Assembly (NCBI GenBank): GCA_037042915.1
Contig: CM073201.1
Location: 620,001-684,000, forward strand
Direction of reading: 5' to 3'
DNA length: 64,000 bases
DNA from: Auricularia sp. M13
Lineage: Eukaryota; Basidiomycota; Agaricomycetes; Auriculariales; Auriculariaceae
A program made the position numbers and the translations under genes. Positions 11,512-20,479 of this stretch are shown one piece after another. How positions within the stretch are numbered: position 1 is the first letter of the stretch; each line of letters begins with the position of its first letter. Below the pieces are notes generated by a model that was given only the letters and a program-made list of their open reading frames with translations, did no database searches and had not been told where the DNA came from.

Positions 11512-12898
11512 TTACTTGAATTGCGGCGGCTCGTATACTCGGAGCGCTGCGATGTCCCAGTAGGCTTCCGAGAAGGCCTCGGGATGTGCATTGGCAAAGT
11601 CTGAGAATCGAGCGCGCTCAGTGGGATGCCGCAGATGCCAGACAGCAGCGTGCTCACCGTTGCAGACACCCGGGCACCCGGCGGCGCTGTACTCTTCTTG
11701 TCTGCCCGCCCAGTCACCGCCTGGACGAAGATTCATTGTCAGCGCCATAGCATCACAGATACTCGAAAAGAAGCAGCACGTACATATGTTGTTCTTGAAT
11801 ACGATATTGTTTGGCCCGAAGTGGCTCGACAGGTCGCACAAGTCGTTGGTGAAGAGCGCGAACGGCTTGCCCTGCACCATGTCCTTCAGCACGCGCGCCG
11901 CGGCTAGCAAAGGAATTTGACGCACCCAAAAAGCAGTTTCCACGGCGCCCAAGTTGTAGCGCACGTCCAAGGGCACCGTTAACGAGTGGCGCGGCCAGAA
12001 GAAGACGCGTGTCTGGTTAACCGCGCGCTCGTAGGCGTACCATCCGCCGCCAGCCTTGTTGAAAGCGGGTCCGTAATTGGGCGTGTTGCTGGGCGCGTGC
12101 ACGCCGCATCCGCCGCTGTTCGTGGCGATGTCGTCGCAGTTGGTTGACACGGTCGTGCCTGCATACAGATATGAGTGCATAAACTCGGTTAAAGGAACGT
12201 GCGCACCTGTGGACGAGAATGGCGACTGCGGCTTGACCTCGCAGTTGGCTGTGGTGTGCAGCGTCGCCTGGTTGGGCCCAACGTCGTTAATACCCTCCAC
12301 AATGTCGCACTTTCCCTTGGCCAGTTGACCGTCAAGCGCGACTTCAATGATCGTCGGCCAAGTGCTGCCAACGTCAAGTTTAGCCGAATTTGCGCTCTGT
12401 TCCTTCGGAATACGCACCCACAGCCCGCAGGCATGTGACGGATGTCGAAGCTGAATGGCCCGGGATGAGCAGATGAACAGAGCGCGCAAGGGGTGCACTC
12501 ACACGGCGACATGGGTTGTGTAGTTTGCCTTGCTGATGATGCGCACAGAGTTGCGGCCAGGACCAGCAGCATCGAGCACAGTCGTCGCGTCCATGCGCAT
12601 GACAAACGAGTCGTGCGTCGCGTAGGATAGATTCAGAGCGCGCGCAGTGGTCTGATCAGTTAACTGTTAAATAGGTGAGCAATCGTGCTGTTCGCGGTTG
12701 AACTGAACATACGTTGACCCGTGCATGGGTTGGGTCTGCAATGGCCTGCCAGGTGAACGTGTCGAAGAAAGATTTGCCCACAATATTGGCAGTCTGCGTA
12801 TAGAGCCCCTTCAGAGCCGCCGTCGCTGCATCTGACACCTCTGCCGCTGGTGATGCACTGGCCACGGCCGCGAAGCGGAGCAATGAAACCAGTTTCAT
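11512..12898 (-). CDS. Secreted GH16 (beta-glucanase-like) protein, predicted catalytically impaired
   Basis: Glycoside hydrolase family 16 fold (laminarinase / mixed-linkage glucanase branch), acting on cell-wall beta-glucans. Exons: 12898-12713, 12663-12503, 12450-12418, 12364-12207, 12158-11926, 11871-11784, 11720-11658, 11600-11512; 336 aa. A signal peptide (MKLVSLLRFAAVASAS) is followed by family landmarks FFDTFTWQAIADPTHARVN, MDATTVLDAAGPGRNSVRI, GPNQATLHT, GGGWYAYER, FFWPRH, SSHFGPNNIV and EAYWDI. The active-site strand, normally E-x-D-x-x-E, reads KCDIVE (residues 145-150). Asp147 and the acid/base Glu150 remain, but the nucleophile Glu is Lys145. All else looks intact, so it may be a binding pseudoenzyme. 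Confidence 0.88.
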
Positions 12899-12946
12899 GG
12901 CGGTGGGAAGCGAAGAGCAGGTAAAGATGGGATGTTCCAGAGAAGG

Positions 12947-12954
12947 CTTTTTAT
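12947..12954 (-). promoter_or_regulatory. TATA box of the GH16 gene
   Basis: TATAAAAA on the minus strand, about 50 bp upstream of the GH16 start codon at 12898. Confidence 0.5.
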
Positions 12955-13235
12955 ATCGCGAGAAGCATCGTTATGCCCGTCGACGTCGCAAGTGGAGAGA
13001 CCGCGCAGCGCCTGCCGTCACGTGCGTCGGGAGATCACCCTGACGCATGGACTTCACGGATTTGACAGCTTGTTGAGCGTCCACGACTTGTCCTTCTGCC
13101 ATTGCGTTTGAAAAGTCGGCGCAGTGAGAGCATTGAGCGAAATGCAGATTCTATGTGCATGGAAACTTGGCGGTAACGAGAAGAGGCACAGCAGGCGGAG
13201 TTCGACTTGCCGCAGCAGCTTACACCACTTACATC

Positions 13236-13992
13236 ATGATTCATTAGGCTCGTAACCAGCCGCTATTTTCGGACTCCGCTTCGGGCTCGTCCTGCGTAGC
13301 GGCTGGGACACACCAGCGCCGTTTACATATGTCACAAATCCTGATACTGAGCGTGACACGGGACTTCGTCAAATCTTACCCTCCCCTCCCTCAGAAATCG
13401 TTCTTCCTGCACCCACCTAGAAATGACTTTGAAGTCAATTGGGGGCAGTTGAGCTGTACTATAATTTGCTTTTTTCTGGGAAATATAAACAGCCATATCA
13501 GCTTAAAATAAGTCTCTAAAGATGGCAGAGTGTCGAAAACCACGTAGAAAAATGCGGCTTTGCTGCTGGCGCGTCAATGTGGCTGGCTCGGGGAGTTCAG
13601 GATGGCTCCGTGCGGAGTCTGAACTTCGTGAGCCCGCCGCATCGTACACTCTCAGGCGATGCTACACATTTATCTAAAGCAATTTGACGTCTTTTGGAGC
13701 ACTTTTGGAACACTTTAGACCTTTTGGTGACAATATAGTTCCCATATATTTTACCATAAGTGTGCCTCTCATTTGCCTTGTATTGACCCAAGAGTCATTT
13801 TTGAGATGGTCTGTAGAAACATGTTTGAGAGAGGTTGGGGGGTGAAAATCAGCTAAGTGTCGTGTCACGCTCAGTATCTGAGTTTGTGACATATCTAAAC
13901 GGCGCTGGTCTGTCCCAGACTGTCCGCAAGCGGACCGCTCCGAATTTCAAAGTCCGCTTGCGTTCAGTCTGGTTACGAGACTAATGATTCAT
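13236..13992. mobile_element. MULE-like MITE with long terminal inverted repeats and 9-bp target duplication
   Basis: The element spans 13245-13983 (739 bp). Its ends read TAGGCTCGTAACCAG and, on the minus strand, TAGTCTCGTAACCAG. Similarity continues inwards for roughly 200 bp, with blocks such as CCAGCGCCGTTTA, ATATGTCACAAA and GATACTGAGCGTGACACG in inverted orientation. The direct repeat ATGATTCAT flanks it (13236-13244 and 13984-13992). Long inverted termini with a 9-bp duplication fit Mutator-like elements. No transposase is encoded. It sits between the GH16 promoter and an F-box gene. Confidence 0.8.
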
Positions 13993-14059
13993 ATACTCTT
14001 CCCCTCTGCCTGCGTCCTAGCGGCTCTAGCGGCTTAGCGTAGAAAGTGTCAGTTCGGCA

Positions 14060-15406
14060 ATGGTGCTCAACGTTGGCTCTGACGCGGTGGACGAACGCCG
14101 GATGGCCCATCCTATTCACCGGCTACCCGACGAGCTCCTCGCAATGGTGTTCCTCGAGTGGCTAGACACCAGCAGCCGGCCGTTCTGGGGCGACCAGGTC
14201 AAGGTGTTCAGTATCGCTCTGTATGCGGCCAGCGTCTGCAGACGGTGGCGACATGTTGCCCTGACAACGCCCGCACTCTGGCGCGTTGTCGACATTGACC
14301 TCAGCCGCGTCAAAGCCCATAACGGGAAGAAACACAAACGCTGGACGGACTACGCGGAGACTTGCCTCGCACGAGCAGGCGTCGTCAAGCTCGAAGTCAC
14401 CATTTCTGGCTGTTTGCATGCTCTTGACGCCAGACACACTGCTGGGGCGGCGGCCCCCATCGGTCGATGCCTTCTGCGTGCGCGGCGCATAGACGCTGAG
14501 GTGGGCATTAGCGACTGCGCAACGGATAACGTCTTCCTCGATTTCCTGGGGGGCGACGCGCCGCACTTGGAGTACTTCCGGCTGGGACTCGTGTGCTTCA
14601 CAGAGCACCGCGTGCAACGACCTGTCAAGTTCTTCACCTCGGCGCCGCGCCTCCGCGAGTTCAACGGCAGCGCGCCTGGCCCGAGCATGGTCTGGGCGCC
14701 GAACTCAAACTTCCCTAGCCTGGTGCGCTCGGACATGGCGGCACAGCGTCTGGAGGCGACGCACTTGCAGTTACTGCTTACCCACGCGCCGAATCTGCGC
14801 GCACTCTCCCTGGCGCATGTCGTCCTAAATGCAGAAGAGACGCCCGCGGAATTCTCCTTGGTACACGACAAGCTGCAAGAGCTCAGCCTGAGAATCGCAG
14901 AGGGCCCCAACTACAGCGTCCTGCGCACAATTCGCTTGCCGGGCATACAAACTGCCGCTATTGACGTCGGCCTGCACCCCGCCGACACCGCTACGGGTCT
15001 ACTGCAACATACTCTCGTATCTGTCGAGCAGCTGACGCTCTCGTGCGGTGCGGACGCGTTGCTCCTCCCTGGGCTCGCCGCGCTGACGCGCCTGAAACGA
15101 CTCATCCTGTACGGCTACAACCAGTCCGCCGAGCAGTTCTTCGACGCAGTTGCACAAGGAGAGATCGTGCCAATGTTGGAAGAGCTTGGACTGACCTGGC
15201 GCGTGCCTCGAGACTCGACGCACCACGCTATCGTGCGTCTCGCACGCGCGCGCGGGCCTCAAGGTCGGACAGGGCGCGTGGTGCTAAGGTCAATCCAGGT
15301 TGACTATCCTCGGTCGCCCACCGGCGCATTCACATTACATACGGCCGACCCTGCGCTGGAGCGGTTCCGCCTAGAGCTGAAGGGGGTGCTGGCCGCTGTC
15401 CCATGA
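14060..15406 (+). CDS. F-box / LRR-like protein, intronless
   Basis: Single open frame of 448 aa. An F-box-like motif (IHRLPDELLAMVFLEWLD, about residues 20-37) is followed by the helix VCRRWRHVALTTPALWRVVDI that normally contacts Skp1. The remaining 370 residues are Leu-rich with repeated L-x-x-L-x-L strands, typical of substrate-binding LRR-like regions of basidiomycete F-box proteins. Such proteins recruit targets to SCF ubiquitin ligases. The start at 14060 is the first ATG after the upstream MITE. It shares its layout with the gene at 17537-18928, so the two form a subfamily without the PNRFAG N-terminus of the later F-box genes. The target is unknown. Confidence 0.85.
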   Translation: MVLNVGSDAVDERRMAHPIHRLPDELLAMVFLEWLDTSSRPFWGDQVKVFSIALYAASVCRRWRHVALTTPALWRVVDIDLSRVKAHNGKKHKRWTDYAETCLARAGVVKLEVTISGCLHALDARHTAGAAAPIGRCLLRARRIDAEVGISDCATDNVFLDFLGGDAPHLEYFRLGLVCFTEHRVQRPVKFFTSAPRLREFNGSAPGPSMVWAPNSNFPSLVRSDMAAQRLEATHLQLLLTHAPNLRALSLAHVVLNAEETPAEFSLVHDKLQELSLRIAEGPNYSVLRTIRLPGIQTAAIDVGLHPADTATGLLQHTLVSVEQLTLSCGADALLLPGLAALTRLKRLILYGYNQSAEQFFDAVAQGEIVPMLEELGLTWRVPRDSTHHAIVRLARARGPQGRTGRVVLRSIQVDYPRSPTGAFTLHTADPALERFRLELKGVLAAVP

Positions 15407-16142
15407 TCCCCTTACTTCTGAATCAAGTTCAACATTCTGCACCATTGTAGCCTTGTTCTGAGCAATTGAGCCCTGCTGCCCTGTCTGGAATCTCTTTGCC
15501 TGCACTGGGCCCGGAATAGTGTGGTGGTTGTGATTTGTTAGAAATTATTCCTTTGGCTTTCCGCAAGAATGCAAGGCAATAGTTTGAGGGTGGTCGTTGA
15601 CAAATCTCAGGTCCACCATTCATACTATTCACACGTTCAAGACATATTGTACGTGATTTTGTAGTGAGTGGCACTGAGATTTGTATTGTGCCACATTCAA
15701 TAGAATGTCTTTCATTCTTGCAGAAAATCATGCTGGTAATCTCTAACAATTTGCGTCCACCACACAATTCCGGACCCAGTGCTGGTTACTAGATACTCAG
15801 ACCGTTGCGGCGACCCTACGCTCTTATTGAGACGGAGAACGTGATGCAAAGACTCAGCTTCGAGGTGCATATGCACGTCGGCAGTGCCTGCCCTGGGAGA
15901 CTGTAGTCTCGGAGCCAGACCCTTGCGAGAGGCCGAGCACCCGCTGTGGCTGCGCGGTGATAGCGGGTGGTCCACTTCGCACTCCGCCATTGTGATGTTT
16001 GGTAGTGTTTGGCGGGTGCTCGGACCTCTCTACAGGAAGCGCGAGAGCCACGACCAAACACAGACAAAGCTCACAATCCCGGAGTGGCGATCCGCTCTTA
16101 CCGGTCTGGTTCCGAGACTAGGAGACTGGCATTTGAGATCCG
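15407..16142. other. Gene-free spacer downstream of the first F-box gene
   Basis: No reading frame with recognisable homology. The sequence is moderately AT-rich compared with the genes and probably contains the 3' end of the F-box transcript. Nothing else is supported. Confidence 0.4.
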
Positions 16143-17319
16143 GATATCACTGAGAATAGAGGAGTAGTGGGTGGAGGGACCGGACGGCCGGCCGGTCGAC
16201 CATCAAACCCCGGCGGAGTCCGAGCGACCGGCCGGCCGGTCGACCATCAATCCCGGCGGACTCCGAGCGGTCGACCTCAGGGATATGTCACGGTCGAGAA
16301 CAGCTCAGATACATTTGAACTTGCAGGCTCATATTATAAAATTAAAATTAATTTGGAACATTAGGCCTAAATTGTAGATTTTTTGCGCAGTCAAATGAAG
16401 AGGAGGTGGGGAGCAATCTGAACTCGGAGCATCGCAAGGCTGATCACACGGAGGTATCGGAACGGCGGATGCAACACGTGCAAAGTCCGCCCCCGCTTTT
16501 CTTCGTCCCACATCGCACCGTGCGCGCTGCACCGCGCACCGCATACCTTTCCCCGCCGCTGTGCATCTCCCCACGAACCCGTGCTGCCGTGCTGAGGGGA
16601 GGTATGTCCTGCAGCGTTGTCATTGCGTGCATGCGCGACTGAGCACGGCGTCGGCGCTCGCGGGACGCGCCTGGGTGCCGTGCGTCGCACTGCGGGCATG
16701 CCCGCAACTGGCGACCTGTGATCAGCGCCTCAGCCACGACGAGCATGGCGAGCCCAGGAGCGCCGTCGTGTCGACGCCGGCCTCGCGGTGAACGCCACCC
16801 GCGCCGTAGTACGCGCTGTGGGGGCTCCACGACTCGCCTCGCTGTGGCACACCGGCCGGCGTGCTCGACGACCGCGCTGCCCTTCCCCCCTCTCCCCCCT
16901 TCATTGCCCCGTACTCGCAAGCTGTCTGTACGGTACACCATTCTGCAATATATGTAATCCCGCCTTTTTGCCATTTAATACATGCGCTGCACCACCATAG
17001 TCTTATCGGGAGCACAATAAGTCAACTATGCATTGATATACTCACCGGGACTTTGAGTACAGTACACGAGAGGAAGCGTATGATATGAGCAAGCAGTACG
17101 AGACTTGAGCTTGAGGCTTGAGGCACACACAACGCCTGGATATCACATCCAGATCACATCCGCGACAGCACAAGCACTGCTATAATAGGATACTGTACTG
17201 GATAGTCCTCCAGCGCTCCAGCGGTCGTTTATGCTGGGACTATTCTTGGCGCGACTGGCCGGTCGGCTGGACGGCCGGCCGGTCCCTTCCCCCGTCCCTC
17301 CTCATTTCTGATATCACTG
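16143..17319. mobile_element. Transposon-like element with 10-bp target duplication and GC-rich subterminal repeats
   Basis: The direct repeat GATATCACTG occurs at 16143-16152 and 17310-17319. The enclosed 1157 bp (16153-17309) has imperfect inverted termini: AGAATAGAGGAG on the left, AGAAATGAGGAG on the minus strand at the right. Both continue to GGGACCGG and GGCCGGCC words. A 10-bp duplication fits Mutator-like elements (9-11 bp). No transposase frame was recognised. It ends 217 bp upstream of the next F-box start codon. Confidence 0.7.
16182..16276 (+). repeat. 44-bp GC-rich tandem repeat (two copies plus a partial)
   Basis: The word GCCGGTCGACCATCAA occurs at 16191 and again at 16235, each followed by CCCGGCGGA, one base, then TCCGAGCG. 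A third partial copy ends GGTCGACC. The repeat is subterminal in the transposon-like element. Confidence 0.8.
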
Positions 17320-17536
17320 ATGAGGCTCGAAAGATGGCAACGGCACTTCCCGACCTTTGCGCTCTCCTTTTCCAGTATCGACACATACTCCATCCGGCGT
17401 ACATTAAAGCGGAGCCAACCTATTATACGCGCGTCTTCCTTTCATTACTTGGGGCGCTCACATTGCTTTCGAGGCCATCCAGGAGGTCTCGCACATGCGG
17501 CCTGTTGCTGGACCCATCGCTGCACCGTCGCGTATC

Positions 17537-18928
17537 ATGAACTCTTCACTGCACGCTATATGCAGACTGCCAGAGGAACTTCTATCTATGATCTTTGTGG
17601 AGTGGCTCGATGCTAACCACTACGACTTTCATGGTTCAAGGTCAGGCTACCGAATCCTCAAGTGGTCCCATCGAGCATTCCGTCTCGCTGCCGTGAGCCA
17701 AAAGTGGCGGCGGGTTGCCATATCCACTCCGCAACTTTGGCGCTTCATAGACATCGAGCTCGAGCGTGTGACTGCAGCATCCCAGGGGCCGTGGACCGAG
17801 TACCTCCACACGTGTCTCTCGCGGTCTGGTGCTCTTCACCTGGAGCTCGAGGTCGAAGGCACTTTGAAGGATAGCGTGTGCCAGTCTCTGCCGGAATTCT
17901 GGACTCTATTGCGCACGTGTTGCGCACGCGCTCGTACGATTGACATGGACCTAGCGATATCAGAACCACCGATGCCAACGCTGTTCATTCGTTGCCTCGC
18001 GCAGGACATGCCGTATCTCGAGTACTGTGCGCTTAATTGCAGCAGATATGGGTCTATCGAACCGCCGTTGCAGATCACTCTCTTCCCAACGGCACCGCGA
18101 CTATGGTACCTTTCCTACTACGACCTTGGTCTCGTATGGCCGACAAATTCCATATTCCCAAATGTTACCTCGGCGAATATCACTACCGAGCGTATGACCA
18201 TAGCCGTTCTCGTCGGCATATTCCAGCATCTTCCCAACATCGAAGATCTCGAAGTCTGTACGCAGTTCCTCTTCGCGACGGACACATCGATCGACCTCTC
18301 GGTACTTCGCTGCACGACGTTGCACAAATTTGCCTTCCATGCCGAAGGCTTTGACGAAATGATCGTACAGAATATGGACTTCCCCAATTTGCGCTCGGCA
18401 GTCTTCACGTTCAACAGCCATCCGACGCTCGGCGTCACTCCAGCTGCCTTTGCCACTTTCTTCGGTCACACGCTCCGCGCTGTACGCGTCCTGGCATTAA
18501 GTGACTTCAAGGCGATTGGCGAGGGGCTCCTTGACTATCTTCATTCCATGCCGGAGCTCAGTTCGCTCTGGCTGGAGAGGAGTGGGACGCCCGGGTTGGC
18601 AGACTTGCTAGCAAAACTGTCTCGTCCTGATACCACGGGAGTATGGCCATGTCCGCGCCTGCAGCAACTTACCCTGAGCGCCTGGGATGTTCACAGTGCT
18701 GAATGGCGTGGAATCGCTCTTCACATCGCAACGGCGCGCGGTCCGTGCGCTTCCCCACGACGCAGGCCGCCACGACTATTGGAATCTGTACGCGTAACTT
18801 ATTCGCATGTCACACCCTTCGAGTGGAGTTCCATGATAGGATCTCATGACGACCCCGATGCAGAGTCTTTGCAGACGGCTCTGGACCTGCTCCTACGTGG
18901 CTGGGACGAGGACTCAGAGGACTCGTAA
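17537..18928 (+). CDS. F-box / LRR-like protein, intronless, acidic tail
   Basis: Uninterrupted frame; I place the start at 17537 (MNSSLHAICRLPEELL), although an in-frame ATG at 17495 adds 14 residues. Length 463 aa. The F-box reads ICRLPEELLSMIFVEWLD, with the conserved VSQKWRRVAISTPQLWRFIDI helix. About 350 residues of Leu-rich repeat-like sequence follow. The C-terminus is acidic (WDEDSEDS). It is a paralogue of the gene at 14060 and a presumed SCF substrate adaptor. A second acidic tail-like frame lies 130 bp downstream (19060-19110). Confidence 0.83.
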   Translation: MNSSLHAICRLPEELLSMIFVEWLDANHYDFHGSRSGYRILKWSHRAFRLAAVSQKWRRVAISTPQLWRFIDIELERVTAASQGPWTEYLHTCLSRSGALHLELEVEGTLKDSVCQSLPEFWTLLRTCCARARTIDMDLAISEPPMPTLFIRCLAQDMPYLEYCALNCSRYGSIEPPLQITLFPTAPRLWYLSYYDLGLVWPTNSIFPNVTSANITTERMTIAVLVGIFQHLPNIEDLEVCTQFLFATDTSIDLSVLRCTTLHKFAFHAEGFDEMIVQNMDFPNLRSAVFTFNSHPTLGVTPAAFATFFGHTLRAVRVLALSDFKAIGEGLLDYLHSMPELSSLWLERSGTPGLADLLAKLSRPDTTGVWPCPRLQQLTLSAWDVHSAEWRGIALHIATARGPCASPRRRPPRLLESVRVTYSHVTPFEWSSMIGSHDDPDAESLQTALDLLLRGWDEDSEDS

Positions 18929-20411
18929 TTAATAGGGGCATCATATCACACTCATTCATATCCTTTCATGCACTATTCTACTCTATCTCATCCTATCCTT
19001 TGCTTAGATTATGCATGACATACAGCTTGCTGGGGTCGTGGTGTCGGTGGCAAGAGTCACTAGACGACTCAGAAGACTCGGACGCTGAGGACGTAGACCA
19101 CTCAGAATAGGCAACATCGTTACACTTACTTCCATCGTATACCGGCCCAAGTTTCCATGCAAAGAATATTTGAAATCATGATGATTCTTGGCAGTTGCCC
19201 TATTGACGGGCACGATCCTATGGTGAGGTGACATCTTTGATGAGTCTGCAGTCGTTGAGCCTGGTGCGCAGTGAACTCCCCTGATTCGTCGGCAACTGTG
19301 ACATGTCAAGGGTGGCACGGGGGACAGGCCGCGCCGTCCTTGTTCTGCAGTCAGACACCGCGAAGAACACAGTGTGAAGAGTGCTCTATAAGTACCCATT
19401 CAAGCATTAATGGAATGTTTGGCCGATCCAGCAGTCGATAGGAAAGAGAAGGCTCGCGACATTGCTAAGGAAGCCACTCGGACACGGCGGCGAAGACGCA
19501 CTGAACATATGGATACGTCTTCCCTGCGTAGATAAGTAGGAAACACCAGCTGCGGAGCGCTCTTCCGACCTTCCAACGGTGCGGACCTGCCAGGGAAGGC
19601 GCTCAGACGCTCAGGATTTGGGTCTTCTCCGTCTGCGCATCTGGTCTCTCTTTAGGGAGCGGCGATCCGTTCCGCATCGAGGTTAATTATTTCTTGTGTG
19701 ACCATTGCACTCAGCATCGCATAAAGCTCCTTCGCTGCGATGATTGCGCAGATTTTGCCGTGGACTTCATACTGTACTGAGTCCGTAACTTTTTTTCAGG
19801 TCACCAATAAACAAAACCTAATCTGATATGTGATGTCTTCATACTCGAGTCAACTATCAATTCTACCTCCCTTATGTTGCGGCGCCAATTGAAGGGAAAG
19901 CACGGATTGGGTAACTCCGCTTCTTTCCCTCATCTTCTGTGGCGGCGGCTTCAGTGCTTGCGCGCGACTCGCGTTTAGGATCAGACTGGTCTATTAGGGG
20001 CGACCAGTGTCTCATTTGACATTAATGGTCCTTTCTGCTATCATGGACCGTCATTTGAACTGTGTACCGACTGCCTGGCGCCTTGCAGTGACTCGTTACG
20101 CCGCTGCGTTGGCGTGGAATGCATGAATACATCGCAACTAATGGTAATGCGGCATGTCCGAAGAAGCAGGCGCAATCAAGTGGCGGCGAGCGGGCTGCCG
20201 ACTATCGCGGATGCCTCCTTTTCCAAATCCACATCGGTGCACTCTATGACGCTCGAGCTGCGCCATGCGGACATGGCGACGGTACTCCCGTCTCGGATGG
20301 ACCAGCGGCAGAGCAGCCCGCGATCGGGATGGCAAGTTTGGTATCAGACTGGTTTCACATCCAACCGGTTCCGCGCGCGTCAGCCGCACTCTAGGGATCC
20401 GCGCTCAGAAG
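18929..20411. other. Gene-poor spacer with a remnant of an F-box tail
   Basis: No complete gene is recognised. At 19060-19110 a short frame reads LDDSEDSDAEDVDHSE then stop, resembling the acidic tail of the upstream F-box protein; it may be a duplicated 3' end. The rest shows only overlapping short frames. Confidence 0.4.
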
Positions 20412-20419
20412 TATAATAA
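20412..20419 (+). promoter_or_regulatory. TATA-like box of the DOMON gene
   Basis: TATAATAA lies 60-68 bp upstream of the start codon at 20480. Confidence 0.4.
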
Positions 20420-20479
20420 CCCTAGGCACCCTCGTGCTAACTCTCACATTCCATCTCTTCGCCCGCCTCGCCTCCTGCC

